A DNA stretch of 46,897 bases, from the NCBI GenBank assembly GCA_002719335.1, contig PBHE01000041.1, positions 1 through 46,897 of the forward strand, in the 5' to 3' direction. Shown here one piece after another: positions 25,043 to 35,710 of the stretch (position 1 is the first letter of the stretch; each line of letters opens with the position of its first letter). The stretch comes from Acidimicrobiaceae bacterium (GTDB lineage Bacteria > Actinomycetota > Acidimicrobiia > Acidimicrobiales > Poriferisodalaceae). Under the pieces are notes generated by a model that had not been told where the DNA came from, did no database searches, and saw only the letters and a program-made list of their open reading frames with translations. The position numbers were made by a program, and so were the translations under genes.

Positions 25043-26437
25043 GTGTCTGATACCACTGAATTTGGCAGCTTTACTGATGCCGGTGAATACATCCCCCGCA
25101 CTGTCGTCGAGAACGATCTTGGTGCCATGTCCTTCGCGGAGGCGATAGACGGCACCATCGTTGAGTTCGACGATGGCGATCTTGTGACGGGCACAGTTGT
25201 CCGAATTGACCGCGATGAGGTCCTTCTGGATATTGGGTTCAAATCTGAAGGAGTTATTCCCAGTCGCGAACTTTCAATCAGAAATGCTGTGGACCCCTCC
25301 GAAGTAGTGGAACTAGGTGAAGAAATCGAGGCCCTTGTCCTACAAAAAGAGGATCAAGACGGCCGCCTTGTTCTGTCGAAAAAACGTGCCCAATACGAAA
25401 AAGCTTGGGGCAGAATTGAAGAGATCAAAGACTCTGAAGGTGTGGTTTCAGGCCCGGTTATCGAAGTCGTCAAAGGCGGTCTCATCATCGACATCGGATT
25501 ACGCGGGTTCGTGCCTGCTTCGCTTGTTGAGTTACGCAGAGTTCGCGACCTTGAGCCCTACATCGGAATGGAGTTAGAGGCAAAGATCATCGAACTAGAC
25601 AAGAACCGCAACAACGTCGTTTTGTCTCGTAGGGCATGGCTGGAAGAAACACAAAAAGAGCAGCGAGAAGAGTTCCTAGACAACCTCCAACCCGGCGAGA
25701 AGCGCAGCGGGGTCGTGTCTTCGGTAGTGAGCTTTGGCGCTTTCGTTGACCTGGGAGGCATGGACGGCCTTATTCACGTTTCAGAGCTTTCCTGGAAGCA
25801 TGTCGATCACCCCAGTTCCGTGGTGACAGTAGGAGATGAGGTCGAGGTCGAAGTACTTGAAGTTGATCGTGAGCGCGAACGCATCTCTCTGTCGCTCAAA
25901 GCAACGCAACAGGACCCCTGGCAGGAATTTGCCAACGGCCACAAGGTCGGGGAATTGGTCTACGGACGCGTCACCAAGCTTGTGCCGTTCGGTTCCTTCG
26001 TGCAGGTTGGTGACGGGATCGAGGGTCTCGTCCACATTTCGGAAATGTCAGCACACCACGTCGAACTTCCAGAACAGGTAGTCACACCAGGCGAGGAGCT
26101 TTGGGTGAAGATCATCGATCTTGACCTTCAGCGCCGACGGATCAGCTTGTCGATTAAACAGGCTGCTGAAGGTGGCGTAGTTGCAGCGGAATACCAAGAG
26201 GCCTTCGGCGAGCACGCCTATGACGAAGCTGGCAACTTCATTGGCGAATTCGATTACGCCGCACCGGTTGAAGGTGAAGAATCCGAAGCTGAGCGAGCTT
26301 GGCGCGAATACTACGAAGAGCACGGCGAAGAGGCCTATCGGCAAGCCGTCGCTGAATACGGAGACGATGATTCGGTCAATGAGCAAGCAGAGGGTTCCTC
26401 AGATGAGGAAGCCTTAGCGGCGACTGAGGAAGCGTAG
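25043..26437 (+). CDS. rpsA: 30S ribosomal protein S1
   Basis: A 464-residue S1 with four S1 (OB-fold) RNA-binding domains, the usual actinobacterial number rather than six. The repeats are clear: around GDLVTGTVVRID, GVVSGPVIEVVKGG, SGVVSSVVSFGAFVDLGG and YGRVTKLVPFGSFVQVGDG; the last two are the canonical, best-conserved ones. The C-terminal ~85 residues are acidic and contain two related segments (near residues 383 and 422). S1 brings mRNA to the 30S subunit; with many leaderless genes nearby its role here may differ from the E. coli model. It starts with a GTG at 25043 preceded by a GAGAG sequence. coaE follows 8 bp downstream. Confidence 0.95.
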   Translation: MSDTTEFGSFTDAGEYIPRTVVENDLGAMSFAEAIDGTIVEFDDGDLVTGTVVRIDRDEVLLDIGFKSEGVIPSRELSIRNAVDPSEVVELGEEIEALVLQKEDQDGRLVLSKKRAQYEKAWGRIEEIKDSEGVVSGPVIEVVKGGLIIDIGLRGFVPASLVELRRVRDLEPYIGMELEAKIIELDKNRNNVVLSRRAWLEETQKEQREEFLDNLQPGEKRSGVVSSVVSFGAFVDLGGMDGLIHVSELSWKHVDHPSSVVTVGDEVEVEVLEVDRERERISLSLKATQQDPWQEFANGHKVGELVYGRVTKLVPFGSFVQVGDGIEGLVHISEMSAHHVELPEQVVTPGEELWVKIIDLDLQRRRISLSIKQAAEGGVVAAEYQEAFGEHAYDEAGNFIGEFDYAAPVEGEESEAERAWREYYEEHGEEAYRQAVAEYGDDDSVNEQAEGSSDEEALAATEEA

Positions 26438-26445
26438 GTCGGTGC

Positions 26446-27090
26446 GTGATAGTCATCGGTTTGACCGGTGGCATCGGAAGCGGGAAGAGCACCGTCTCCG
26501 AGCGTTTCGTTGAATGTGACGCCATCTTGATCGATGCTGATCGCATTGTTCGTGAGCTGCAAGCCCCAGGACAAGAGGTTCATGCAGAGATGATTGCCCA
26601 TTTCGGCGACACCATTGTTAAAGGTGATCAGTCGCTAGACCGGCAAGCCATTGCAGAAATCGTCTTCAACGACAAAGAAGCCCTCCACCTGCTCAACCGT
26701 ATTGTGCACCCACCGGTTAATCGTGAGATTCGGCGTCGAATTCGCCAACAATCGGACACCGGCAATCTTTTAGTTCTTGATATTCCGCTCCTCGTTGAAG
26801 GGATCATCGCAGGCGGACCACCTCGCTACATCGTTAGCGGCATCGTGGTGGTTGATACCCCACCTGAAACCGCGGTGAAGCGGCTTGTTGCTCAACGCGG
26901 ATTCACTGAAGATGACGCTCGCTCTCGAATAGCAGCACAAGTGCCCCGCGACAAACGGCTCGAAGTCGCAGATTTCGTTATCGACAATTCCGTCGCACTG
27001 GAACATCTAAACAAACAAATCGATCGAGCGAAGCAATGGGCGAGAGCTTTGCCCGCTACCGAACCGACACCCGAGCCTAAAGAAAACTAA
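26446..27090 (+). CDS. coaE: Dephospho-CoA kinase
   Basis: A 214-residue P-loop kinase that phosphorylates dephospho-CoA to CoA, the last step of the pathway. The Walker A GGIGSGKST is near residues 8-16, DADRIVREL and the lid-region arginines (around RLVAQRGFTEDDARSRI) are typical. It starts with a GTG 8 bp after rpsA; the rpsA-coaE order is common in actinobacteria. It lacks the C-terminal extra domain that some mycobacterial CoaE proteins carry. Confidence 0.94.
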   Translation: MIVIGLTGGIGSGKSTVSERFVECDAILIDADRIVRELQAPGQEVHAEMIAHFGDTIVKGDQSLDRQAIAEIVFNDKEALHLLNRIVHPPVNREIRRRIRQQSDTGNLLVLDIPLLVEGIIAGGPPRYIVSGIVVVDTPPETAVKRLVAQRGFTEDDARSRIAAQVPRDKRLEVADFVIDNSVALEHLNKQIDRAKQWARALPATEPTPEPKEN

Positions 27091-27127
27091 TGGCGCCAAC
27101 GGCGACATAGGCCTTGTGTCCCGTTCC

Positions 27128-28033
27128 TCACCCCAGGATGACAACCAGCAACACACCCATTAGGACAAGTCCGCTTCCTAAATAGTCTCGAAGGGGATGA
27201 TGTTCCCGGAGTCGAATGACTGAGATTAGAAAAACTAGAACTATCTCCACTTGACCAAGGGCTCTGACCTTGGCAGCGGTAGCCACAGCCATTGCAGCGA
27301 TCCATCCAGTCGTGCCGGCAAAGCTCAGAAGCCCGACGGGCAGACACTCACTCCGATGCTTCCAAATGACGGCAAGTTGATTGCAATCGGTAACCGCAAG
27401 ATAGGCGCCGTGAAACAGAGCTTGACACGACAAAATCACGAGCAACGTCAGCGAAGTCCTCTCCCAGAGAGTTGCCCCGGTGATTGACGTCGCCGCGCCA
27501 CGGATACCCACTGCGGACAAAGCAAAAAATAGGCCGGCTCCTATACCTAGCCAAGCTGCTGGGTCGCCCCATCGTTGCAGAGCAGCCTCAATACCTGACG
27601 TCGCTGTTAGGAGCGCCACCCCAACAAGCACGACTGCGACGCCTACCCAGCCGAGCCCACGAAGTGGTTCGTTCAAGAACACAGCGGAGCCGATCGCCAC
27701 GAGAATGACCTCTGCCTTGGAATAGACAGTTCCAATTGCGAAATCTCGGGCGCGAAAGGACCGAAGTAACAGTACGGTCCCGATTATTTGAACGACACCA
27801 GCCGTTACTGACCACAACCAGAAACTTCTCTGGATAGCAGCACCGTCGAACATTCGAAGCCAAGTGCCTAGCCCCAAAAGCAACGCGAACGGCCATGCGA
27901 ACAGAAATCGAACGTAGGCAGCGCCTGACGCCGACAGAAACTGACGTAATTCGTGTTGCCGAGCGGTTCTCAGAACCTGAGCGGCGGTTGCCGCCAGGGT
28001 TAGAGGTATCCAGATCAGTCCACCTGACCGCAT
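27128..28033 (-). CDS. EamA/DMT-family transporter
   Basis: A 301-residue integral membrane protein with about ten hydrophobic helices arranged as two EamA repeats (about 1-140 and 155-300), the drug/metabolite transporter superfamily. The helix ending in FLNEPLRGLGWVGVAVVLVGV is the characteristic end of the first repeat and EHHPLRDYLGSGLVLMGVLLV that of the second. It probably exports or takes up a small metabolite; substrate unknown. AAGGAG lies 7-8 nt before the ATG at 28033. It follows the SDR gene on the minus strand by 42 bp. Confidence 0.87.
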   Translation of the reverse strand: MRSGGLIWIPLTLAATAAQVLRTARQHELRQFLSASGAAYVRFLFAWPFALLLGLGTWLRMFDGAAIQRSFWLWSVTAGVVQIIGTVLLLRSFRARDFAIGTVYSKAEVILVAIGSAVFLNEPLRGLGWVGVAVVLVGVALLTATSGIEAALQRWGDPAAWLGIGAGLFFALSAVGIRGAATSITGATLWERTSLTLLVILSCQALFHGAYLAVTDCNQLAVIWKHRSECLPVGLLSFAGTTGWIAAMAVATAAKVRALGQVEIVLVFLISVIRLREHHPLRDYLGSGLVLMGVLLVVILG

Positions 28034-28075
28034 CTGCTATCTCCTTGGGAGCTTTACGGAATTACCAGTTCACTG

Positions 28076-28870
28076 CTAAGGCAAGCCGGCGTCGTCCGCT
28101 CCTTCCAGTCGTTGCTGAAGTCGACTCATGCCATGCAACCAGCGATCTGGATCGGCCGTCTTTCGCTCCATCCAGGTTTGGGCGATTGCATCTGTCAGCA
28201 CCAAGAAACGTTCCGCATTGATGGCAGCGAGAACTTGTTGAGCTACTTCTTCGGGTTCTTTGATCGGGCCTCCGGCCTGGCTTGCCCACACGCCATCAGC
28301 GGCATCGCCCAACATCGGAGTTCGCACGGCCAACGGCGCCAGCAGTGAAACACGAATGCCGAGGTGCGCGTAGGTAAATGCAAGCCACTCGGCCAAACCC
28401 ACCACTGCGTGTTTACTTACTGCGTAAGGCAGATTGCCATGAGAGGACAACACGCCAGCCATGGAAGCCGTATGTAAGAGGTAGCCCTCGCCGCGCTCCA
28501 ACATCCCTGGCAAAACAGCATGAACCGCGTGGACATGTGACATTAAATTCACATCCCATTGGCGTTGCCACTCATCCAGAGAGCTATTGAACAAACCTGC
28601 GCCGGAGCCAATTCCCGCGTTGTTGAACAGCACCTCAACGGGTCCGAGATCACGCTCTACCTGCAACACCATGTCCGAAATTGCTGCCTGTTCGGCCAAA
28701 TCACAGGGGACGGCGATACCCCCCACAGCGGCAGCGACCTTGTTGGCGCCGATCTCGTCGATATCAACGACTGCCACTTTTGCACCGGCTGCAGCGAACG
28801 CGTGTGCGCATGCTTGCCCTATGCCGCTCGCAGCGCCAGTTATGGCCACCACTTTGCCATTCAGATCCAT
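28076..28870 (-). CDS. Classical short-chain dehydrogenase/reductase
   Basis: A 264-residue NAD(P)-dependent oxidoreductase. It has the cofactor motif TGAASGIGQA, a DID segment in VAVVDIDE at the end of strand 2 that favours NAD(H), NNAGIG, a serine in LLHTASMAG and the catalytic YAVSK, so unlike the SDR at 18.5 kb its active site is complete. A purine-rich GGGGGG lies just before the ATG. It sits between the DUF4193-like gene and the EamA transporter, all on the minus strand. Substrate unknown. Confidence 0.88.
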   Translation of the reverse strand: MDLNGKVVAITGAASGIGQACAHAFAAAGAKVAVVDIDEIGANKVAAAVGGIAVPCDLAEQAAISDMVLQVERDLGPVEVLFNNAGIGSGAGLFNSSLDEWQRQWDVNLMSHVHAVHAVLPGMLERGEGYLLHTASMAGVLSSHGNLPYAVSKHAVVGLAEWLAFTYAHLGIRVSLLAPLAVRTPMLGDAADGVWASQAGGPIKEPEEVAQQVLAAINAERFLVLTDAIAQTWMERKTADPDRWLHGMSRLQQRLEGADDAGLP

Positions 28871-28883
28871 GGCCCCCCGATCT

Positions 28884-29327
28884 TTAAACGTTCAGTTGCG
28901 TCCCGCAATGAGGGCAGCTTGGCACATTATCCCTCGTGTCGTATTGAGATTCTTTGACCAGAAGGAAGCATCCCTCGCACAGAATCTCGTCTTCCTGTTT
29001 GCTGGGGATGCGGTCGCCTTCAGCGGTAGTGATCACCCCTTCGTCTTCTTCCTCGTCATCTTCATCTTCAGCAGAGGAAAGCCGTTCTTTGAGAATAGTG
29101 TCGAGATCAGCTTCGACCTCATCGTCGTCTTCGTCTTCGTCATCGTCATCGGTAACTGGACGGGCTCCAGCAGGATTTTCAGTATTTTCCTCGTCCTCCT
29201 CCTCGCCCTCTGGTACGAGTCCCTCTTCGTCTGGGCCACCTTCGAACTCGTCGCCCCTTTCGCCATCAAGCGCGTCTGAGTCAGGTTCGATTTCGTCTTT
29301 GCTGTCGTTACCGGATTCGTCGCTCAT
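28884..29327 (-). CDS. Acidic DUF4193-like zinc-ribbon protein
   Basis: A 147-residue protein. The first ~110 residues are dominated by Asp and Glu with runs such as DDDDEDEDDDE and a DLDTILKERL segment; the last ~35 carry a C-x2-C...C-x2-C zinc ribbon (CEGCFLL then CPHCG). The CxxCFL element after an acidic region matches DUF4193, a small actinobacterial family of unknown function. The strongly acidic N-terminus suggests binding to a basic partner or nucleic-acid mimicry, but that is speculation. It is divergent from uvrB across 178 bp. Confidence 0.8.
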   Translation of the reverse strand: MSDESGNDSKDEIEPDSDALDGERGDEFEGGPDEEGLVPEGEEEDEENTENPAGARPVTDDDDEDEDDDEVEADLDTILKERLSSAEDEDDEEEDEGVITTAEGDRIPSKQEDEILCEGCFLLVKESQYDTRDNVPSCPHCGTQLNV

Positions 29328-29445
29328 CTTCGCCTCGGGAGTGTCGACACTAAATGCTCGTGTTTGGCACTCAGCGCCGGAGGATACCCATAGATCCGCC
29401 TATGAGTGTGACGGAAACGAGAAATCCCCGAAGAACACCCATATA

Positions 29446-29455
29446 TTTGGCCAAA
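29446..29455. promoter_or_regulatory. Palindrome in the DUF4193/uvrB divergent region
   Basis: TTTGGCCAAA is a perfect 10-bp palindrome about 39 bp upstream of the uvrB -10 element. A CATAG/CTATG inverted repeat lies about 45-60 bp upstream of it. No LexA-type site was recognised here. A regulator site is possible but unproven. Confidence 0.25.
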
Positions 29456-29493
29456 GTACCCTTTGAGTGCCCGTAGCCCACCGTCGAGGTTCC

Positions 29494-29499
29494 TAAGCT
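29494..29499 (+). promoter_or_regulatory. Leaderless -10 element for uvrB
   Basis: TAAGCT ends 6 nt before a GTG at 29506, the preferred uvrB start. The upstream in-frame GTG at 29500 directly abuts the element and would be too close. Confidence 0.5.
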
Positions 29500-29505
29500 G
29501 TGTGC

Positions 29506-31566
29506 GTGAGTTCTGCGGCACGGCCATCACCCACTGCGGCCCACCCGTTTCGTGTTGTCTCGGATTTCGCTCCGGCAGGAGATCAACCAAATGCAGTGGA
29601 GAGACTTTCACACGGAGTTGAAGTCGGACACCGTTTTCAGACTCTTCTCGGCATTACAGGCTCGGGCAAGAGTGCAACGATTGCATGGACCATAGAAAAA
29701 GTTCAACGACCTACCCTCGTGCTCGCACCTAACAAATCATTGGCGGCGCAGCTAGCGAACGAATTTCGGGAATTTTTCCCAGATAACCGGGTGGAGTATT
29801 TCGTCTCCTACTACGACTACTACCAGCCAGAGGCTTACATGCCCACCTCTGACACCTACATAGAAAAGGATTCATCGGTCAACGACGAAATTGATCGACT
29901 TCGCCATTCAGCCACCGCCGCACTGCTGACGCGCCGAGATGTAATTGTCGTTGCCTCTGTTTCAGCGATCTATGGCCTGGGCCCACCACAGGCGTATCTG
30001 AAACACATGTTGTACCTGCGGGTCGGAGAGACTCATGATCAGCGCGAGGTTCTGGGTCGGTTGATCGATATGCAATATGAACGAAATGACATGAATCTGA
30101 CGCGAGGCAAATTTCGAGTCAAGGGTGACACTCTCGAGATACATCCCGCTTACGAAGCGTTCGTCGTTCGGATTGAGCTGTTTGGCGACGACATCGACCG
30201 AATAACGAAGATTGACACAGTGACGGGGGAGCGGCTGGCCGAACTTGAGGAAATCACTGTGTTCCCTGCCAGTCATTACATCACTGATGGAGACACCATC
30301 CACCGAGCTATCAAAGACATCGAAGATGAACTCCAACAACGACTGGCTCTATTTGAATCGGAGAACAAACTTCTAGAAGCCCAGCGATTAAGGATGCGAA
30401 CCGAATACGACCTTGAAATGATGCAGGAAGTCGGCTACTGCAACGGTATTGAAAATTATTCGATGCACTTAGACGGCAGGACGTTTGATGAACCGCCCTA
30501 CACTTTGCTCGATTTCTTTCCCGACGACTATCTGTTGGTCATTGACGAAAGCCATGTTGCAGTTCCCCAACTCCACGGCCAGTTTTCGGGTGACCGATCT
30601 CGAAAAGACACTCTGGTGGAGCATGGGTTTCGGCTTCCATCAGCCCGCGATAACCGACCGCTGCGGTTTGAGGAAGTCATGGAGAGGTTAAATCAGGTCG
30701 TCTTTCTATCCGCCACTCCAAGCGCGTTTGAAGTCGATGTGAGTGACCAAGTCGTCGAGCAGATCATTCGTCCGACAGGTCTTGTTGATCCAGAGGTACT
30801 GGTGAAGCCCACGCGCGGACAGATTGACGACCTAATTGATCAGATCGAGACGACCGTAGGGCGTGGAGATCGAGTCTTGGTGACCACGTTGACCAAGAAG
30901 ATGTCCGAAGACCTAACGGATTACTTGCTCGAGTTAGGAGTCAGGGTCAGGTATCTGCACAGTGAAATCGACACGATTGAACGCATCGAGATTTTGCGAG
31001 ACTTGCGTCTGGGAGAATTCGACGTGCTCGTAGGTATCAACCTGCTACGCGAGGGGTTGGATCTACCTGAAGTTTCGTTGGTTGCAATTCTTGATGCAGA
31101 CAAAGAAGGGTTTCTGCGAAGTCAAACCTCGCTCATTCAGACTATTGGTAGGGCTGCGCGAAATGTTGACGGTCAAGTCATCATGTACGCAGACAACGTG
31201 ACTGATTCAATGCGCAGAGCGATCGACGAAACAAACCGTCGTCGCGGGTTGCAACAGTCATACAACGCTGAGCACGGAATCAACCCTCAGACGATTCGAA
31301 AAGCGGTGACCGACATTTTGCTGGTGCTGCGAGGTCAGGAGGCTGGAGCGCCGGTTCCCGAGAAGCTTGCCTCAGGCCGCGCTCGTGCTGAAGAACAAGC
31401 TCGAAGAGATCTGGCTGAACTTCCCGAAGATGATCTCAATCGGCTTATCCATTCGCTTGAACTAGAGATGCAGGAGGCGGCGGAAGATTTACGGTTCGAA
31501 TACGCAGCCAGGCTGAGGGATGAAATTCGAGAGCTTCGGCGAGATTTGCGTGACGCAACGAGTTGA
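29506..31566 (+). CDS. uvrB: Excinuclease ABC subunit B
   Basis: About 686 residues. UvrB is the damage-verifying helicase-like subunit of nucleotide excision repair. Visible are Walker [11 protein letters not shown] (usually GVTGSGKT), the beta-hairpin region [12 protein letters not shown], the DESH box, helicase motifs V-VI ([14 protein letters not shown] and QTIGRAARN) and the C-terminal UVR domain ([10 protein letters not shown]) that binds UvrC. The GTG at 29506 is preferred because TAAGCT lies 6 nt upstream. The gene is followed by mscR and then uvrA and uvrC on the same strand. Confidence 0.97.
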   Translation: MSSAARPSPTAAHPFRVVSDFAPAGDQPNAVERLSHGVEVGHRFQTLLGITGSGKSATIAWTIEKVQRPTLVLAPNKSLAAQLANEFREFFPDNRVEYFVSYYDYYQPEAYMPTSDTYIEKDSSVNDEIDRLRHSATAALLTRRDVIVVASVSAIYGLGPPQAYLKHMLYLRVGETHDQREVLGRLIDMQYERNDMNLTRGKFRVKGDTLEIHPAYEAFVVRIELFGDDIDRITKIDTVTGERLAELEEITVFPASHYITDGDTIHRAIKDIEDELQQRLALFESENKLLEAQRLRMRTEYDLEMMQEVGYCNGIENYSMHLDGRTFDEPPYTLLDFFPDDYLLVIDESHVAVPQLHGQFSGDRSRKDTLVEHGFRLPSARDNRPLRFEEVMERLNQVVFLSATPSAFEVDVSDQVVEQIIRPTGLVDPEVLVKPTRGQIDDLIDQIETTVGRGDRVLVTTLTKKMSEDLTDYLLELGVRVRYLHSEIDTIERIEILRDLRLGEFDVLVGINLLREGLDLPEVSLVAILDADKEGFLRSQTSLIQTIGRAARNVDGQVIMYADNVTDSMRRAIDETNRRRGLQQSYNAEHGINPQTIRKAVTDILLVLRGQEAGAPVPEKLASGRARAEEQARRDLAELPEDDLNRLIHSLELEMQEAAEDLRFEYAARLRDEIRELRRDLRDATS

Positions 31567-31682
31567 CAGCTCGCCTTTGTTTCGTGCAGAACGTCGATGA
31601 GGAACCGGCGCGGCGGCTAGTTTCCCTTAACAGTCGACCTGGGTATTAACCGGAATCGGGTTTGGGGAAGAGGGGTAGAGCA

Positions 31683-32774
31683 ATGCCGCATGAGGTGCGT
31701 GGAGTCGTAGCCAAATCGAAAGGGGCTCCTGTTTCTGTTGAAACGATTAACGTCCCTGACCCTGGACCAGGTGAGGTCGTTATCGACGTTCAAGCCTGTG
31801 GAGTCTGTCACACTGACCTGCATTATCGAGAGGGCGCCATTAATGACGAGTTCCCGTTCCTGCTAGGACACGAAGCGGCGGGAACCGTTAGTCAGACTGG
31901 CGCCGGTGTTGCAAGCCTCAAAGAAGGTGATTTCGTTGTCTTGAACTGGCGTGCGGTGTGCGGGGAGTGTCGCAGTTGTTTGCGAGGAAAACCTCAGTAT
32001 TGTTTTTCTACTCATAACGCACAACAGAAAATGACCGTCGACGGTATTGAACTGAGCCCAGCGCTGGGCATCGGAGCCTTCTCGGAAAAAACGTTGGTAG
32101 CAGCTGGCCAAGCGACGAAAGTTAACGATGCGGCAGAACCCGAGGTCGCAGGCTTAATTGGTTGCGGCGTGATGGCCGGACTTGGCGCAGCATTAAACAC
32201 CGGAGGGGTGACCCGCGGTGACAGCGTTGCCGTTTGGGGATGTGGCGGCGTAGGAGACGCAGCAATCGAAGGCTCGCGCATAGCAGGTGCTCACACCATC
32301 ATCGCAATAGACCTTGACGACAGAAAACTCGAATGGGCGAAAGAATTCGGCGCAACCCACACGATTAACTCGTCCAACATGGACACCTCTCAAGTCATCG
32401 AAGCAGTGCAAAGCCTTACAGGCGGGAATGGAGTTGACATCGCCATCGAGGCTATAGGGCTCCCCGCGACGTATGAGCAGGCGTTTTATTCTCGAGACCT
32501 TGCAGGCACAGTGGTTCTTGTAGGCGTTCCAAATCCTGAAATGCGCATTGACTTGCCCCTTATAGAAGTCTTTGGGCGCGGTGGCGCGTTAAAAAGTTCC
32601 TGGTACGGCGATTGTCTTCCCACGCGCGATTTCCCGATGCTGATCGATTTGTACCTACAAGGACGGCTTCAACTTGATCGATTCGTCTCTGAGAGAATAA
32701 CTATCGACGAAGTCGAAAACGCGTTCCACAAAATGGAACGCGGCGAAGTGCTCCGATCTGTCGTCATTATTTAA
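31683..32774 (+). CDS. mscR: S-(hydroxymethyl)mycothiol dehydrogenase (zinc alcohol dehydrogenase)
   Basis: About 363 residues of the zinc-dependent medium-chain dehydrogenase family. The catalytic zinc site [13 protein letters not shown] and GHEAAG, the structural-zinc cysteines in [15 protein letters not shown], and the NAD motif GCGGVGDAA are present. The run around VLNWRAVCG and [17 protein letters not shown] closely matches mycothiol-dependent formaldehyde dehydrogenases, so it probably oxidises the formaldehyde-mycothiol adduct. The ATG at 31683 has a GAGGGG ribosome binding site; the frame extends 7 codons upstream. Sitting between uvrB and uvrA, it may reflect aldehyde and DNA-damage defence, though this could be chance. 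Confidence 0.88.
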   Translation: MPHEVRGVVAKSKGAPVSVETINVPDPGPGEVVIDVQACGVCHTDLHYREGAINDEFPFLLGHEAAGTVSQTGAGVASLKEGDFVVLNWRAVCGECRSCLRGKPQYCFSTHNAQQKMTVDGIELSPALGIGAFSEKTLVAAGQATKVNDAAEPEVAGLIGCGVMAGLGAALNTGGVTRGDSVAVWGCGGVGDAAIEGSRIAGAHTIIAIDLDDRKLEWAKEFGATHTINSSNMDTSQVIEAVQSLTGGNGVDIAIEAIGLPATYEQAFYSRDLAGTVVLVGVPNPEMRIDLPLIEVFGRGGALKSSWYGDCLPTRDFPMLIDLYLQGRLQLDRFVSERITIDEVENAFHKMERGEVLRSVVII

Positions 32775-32831
32775 ATCGACCCAGTCCACCACCCCGTTTC
32801 CACCCATGACCAGGGATAGGCTTCGACGACA

Positions 32832-35681
32832 ATGGGAGATCAACTAATCGTTCGCGGCGCACGAGAGAACAACCTGCGCAATGTCGATGTTGAGCTACCG
32901 CGAGACAAGCTGATTGTCTTTACAGGCATATCAGGAAGCGGTAAATCCTCTTTAGCGTTTGACACTATTTACGCCGAAGGACAGCGGCGGTATGTGGAAT
33001 CGCTATCCGCCTACGCTCGACAGTTTCTCGGTCAAATGGACAAACCTGACGTCGACTTTCTTGAGGGGTTATCCCCTGCCATTTCCATTGATCAAAAAAG
33101 TGCGAGCCGTAACCCGCGCTCTACCGTAGGAACAATCACAGAGGTCTACGACTATTTGCGTTTGCTCTACGCCCGGGTGGGAGTGCAACACGACCCCGAA
33201 ACAGGCGAAATTGTTCAACGGCAAACCCCCCAAGAAATTGTTGACCGAATTCTCGAAGTAGCCGCAAAAGGTCGCTTCCAAATTTTGGCACCTGTGGTGC
33301 GAGGACGTAAAGGGGAATACCACACACTGCTTTCGGACTTGGCGACCCAGGGATACGCCAGGGCGCGGGTCGACGGTGAAGTCGTCGACCTCGGCGGAGA
33401 AGAGGTTCTTCTTGAAGAAAGACTCGAGCGTTACGTCAACCATGACATAGAAGTGATTGTTGACCGGCTTGTCCTACGCGAAGGAATCGAACAACGCCTC
33501 ACCGAATCGGTAGAAGCCGCGCTCTCCCTAGCGGATGGCCATATTTGGATTGAGCTTTTACCTGATGGCGATGAAGCGCAACTGATTACGTTCAGTCAAC
33601 ATTTGTTCTCGCCAACTACCGGCCGTTCGTTCGACGACCTCGCCCCGAGGAACTTCTCGTTTAATTCACCCTATGGGGCATGCGCTACTTGCGATGGGTT
33701 GGGAACTCGCTTCGAAGTAGATTCAGACCTGATAGTTCCCAATCCTGACCTCACTATCGAAGAAGGGGCAATAGCGCCTTTCGCGACAGGTGGCAGTCGC
33801 TGGTACGGTCGGCTCCTTCGGGCCACCGGTGAGGAATTCGACGTCCCAATTGATCGTCCGTGGTCGAAGCTCACTGCGAAACAGCGGAAACTACTTTTGT
33901 ACGGCAGTCCCCACAATCGCACCTTTACAGTTCGTTATCGGAACCGTTACGGCCGAAGTCGCAGCTACACGACCCACTGGGAAGGGGTCATCCCTACACT
34001 TCAGCGCCGCCACGCAGATACCGATAGTGACCATTCGCGTGATCGGATCGAAGGCTACATGCGCGAGGTTCCTTGCGGGACCTGTGAAGGAGCCCGGCTT
34101 AACGAAGTCTCGCTCGCAGTTCGTGTTGATGGACACAACATTCAACAAATGTGTTCAGTTTCGATCGGGGAAGCCGCAAAGATTATTGACGGGTTGACGC
34201 TGAGCGACCGTGAACGAATCATCGCGGACCCCATCGTCAAAGAAATCGACGCGCGACTGAACTTTTTGCTCGACGTAGGACTCGATTATTTGTCCCTAAA
34301 TAGATCCGCGGCAACTCTTGCCGGGGGAGAAGCGCAACGAATTCGGCTTGCGAGTCAAATCGGTAGCGGCTTAGAAGGCGTTCTATACGTTCTCGATGAA
34401 CCCTCCATCGGTTTGCATCAACGAGATAACCGTCGACTGATCGAAACGCTGCAACATCTTCGTGATCTAGGGAACACCGTCCTGGTCGTTGAGCATGACC
34501 ACGAAACAATTATTGAATCTGATTGGGTGGTCGACATAGGCCCAGGCGCTGGGGAACATGGTGGAGAAATCATTTACAGCGGTCCGGTAGAAGGACTCCG
34601 AAAATCCAAAAGGTCGCTAACGGGGGAGTATCTGAAAGGAGTTCGTTGCATCGAAATTCCCACATCTCGCAGACAACCCCACGAAGAACCCCTCGTAGTT
34701 CGCGGCGCGCGAGAAAATAACCTGCGTTCCATCGATGTCGAAATCCCTCTTGGCTGTTTCGTGACCGTCACCGGCGTATCGGGGTCAGGGAAAAGCACTC
34801 TAATAAATCAGATTCTCCGGAAGTCTCTGATGCAACGAATTTACAAATCCAAAGAGGTGCCGGGGTTACACACATCACTCGAGGGCTGGCAGGTCCTCGA
34901 CAAGGTAATCAACATCGATCAGTCACCTATCGGCCGGACCCCTAGATCAAATCCTGCTACCTACACGGGCGCGTTTGACAACGTCAGAAAGCTTTTCGCG
35001 GCGACAAATGAAGCGAAAATTCGGGGTTACCTGCCCGGCCGCTTCAGCTTCAACGTGAAAGGTGGAAGATGTGAGGCTTGCTCAGGGGACGGCACAATAA
35101 AGATAGAAATGCATTTCTTGCCTGACGTGTATGTGCCTTGTGAAATGTGTAGAGGCGATCGTTACAACCGAGAGACGTTAGAAGTCAGATTCAAAGGGAA
35201 GACCATCTCTGATGTCCTCCATATGTCCTGTGAAGAAGCACTGGACTTCTTCTCGGCTCAGCCGCCCATCGCCCGTCATATGCAAACCCTCGTGGACGTC
35301 GGCTTGGGGTATATCCGACTAGGTCAACCAGCTACGACCCTTTCTGGCGGTGAAGCTCAGCGCATCAAACTCTCCAGTGAACTATCTAAACGCCCCACCG
35401 GACACACGATTTACATTCTCGATGAACCCACAACCGGCCTACATTTCGAGGATATTCGGCGGTTATTGGCTGTACTGAGCCGATTGGTTGATCAAGGCAA
35501 CACAGTTGTCGTGATCGAACACAACCTCGATGTCATTAAGACCGCGGACTGGATCATCGATATGGGGCCAGAAGGGGGAGACGGTGGTGGCTTAGTTATC
35601 GCAAGTGGCACCCCAGAGAAAGTGGCTGAGACGCCTGAAAGCCACACTGGGCGATTTCTCGCGCCCCTTCTAGCGCGATGA
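32832..35681 (+). CDS. uvrA: Excinuclease ABC subunit A
   Basis: A 949-residue damage-recognition ATPase of nucleotide excision repair, a tandem ABC protein. The first Walker [10 protein letters not shown] is near residue 30-40 and the second GVSGSGKST near residue 650; both signature regions ([11 protein letters not shown] and [11 protein letters not shown]) are present, as are CxxC zinc modules (CATCDG and CGTCEG in the first half, CEACSG and CEMCRG in the second). A TAGGCT element lies 9 nt before the ATG, so the transcript may be nearly leaderless. Confidence 0.98.
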   Translation: MGDQLIVRGARENNLRNVDVELPRDKLIVFTGISGSGKSSLAFDTIYAEGQRRYVESLSAYARQFLGQMDKPDVDFLEGLSPAISIDQKSASRNPRSTVGTITEVYDYLRLLYARVGVQHDPETGEIVQRQTPQEIVDRILEVAAKGRFQILAPVVRGRKGEYHTLLSDLATQGYARARVDGEVVDLGGEEVLLEERLERYVNHDIEVIVDRLVLREGIEQRLTESVEAALSLADGHIWIELLPDGDEAQLITFSQHLFSPTTGRSFDDLAPRNFSFNSPYGACATCDGLGTRFEVDSDLIVPNPDLTIEEGAIAPFATGGSRWYGRLLRATGEEFDVPIDRPWSKLTAKQRKLLLYGSPHNRTFTVRYRNRYGRSRSYTTHWEGVIPTLQRRHADTDSDHSRDRIEGYMREVPCGTCEGARLNEVSLAVRVDGHNIQQMCSVSIGEAAKIIDGLTLSDRERIIADPIVKEIDARLNFLLDVGLDYLSLNRSAATLAGGEAQRIRLASQIGSGLEGVLYVLDEPSIGLHQRDNRRLIETLQHLRDLGNTVLVVEHDHETIIESDWVVDIGPGAGEHGGEIIYSGPVEGLRKSKRSLTGEYLKGVRCIEIPTSRRQPHEEPLVVRGARENNLRSIDVEIPLGCFVTVTGVSGSGKSTLINQILRKSLMQRIYKSKEVPGLHTSLEGWQVLDKVINIDQSPIGRTPRSNPATYTGAFDNVRKLFAATNEAKIRGYLPGRFSFNVKGGRCEACSGDGTIKIEMHFLPDVYVPCEMCRGDRYNRETLEVRFKGKTISDVLHMSCEEALDFFSAQPPIARHMQTLVDVGLGYIRLGQPATTLSGGEAQRIKLSSELSKRPTGHTIYILDEPTTGLHFEDIRRLLAVLSRLVDQGNTVVVIEHNLDVIKTADWIIDMGPEGGDGGGLVIASGTPEKVAETPESHTGRFLAPLLAR

Positions 35682-35698
35682 GTGTGCCTCCGGGCGCA

Positions 35699-35704
35699 TA
35701 ACCT
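35699..35704 (+). promoter_or_regulatory. Leaderless -10 element for uvrC
   Basis: TAACCT ends 6 nt before the uvrC ATG at 35711, with no ribosome binding site. Confidence 0.5.
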
Positions 35705-35710
35705 TTCCGC

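Noticed and set aside
28954-29466. A 170-residue plus-strand frame with long serine runs
   Set aside because: It is the complement of the Asp/Glu-rich region of the DUF4193-like gene; serine runs arise from reading GAC/GAA-rich codons backward.
29328-29505. SOS (LexA) box or PafBC-type promoter upstream of uvrB
   Set aside because: No TCGAAC-N4-GTTCGA-like site and no TTGTCRGTG at the expected spacing from the -10 were found.
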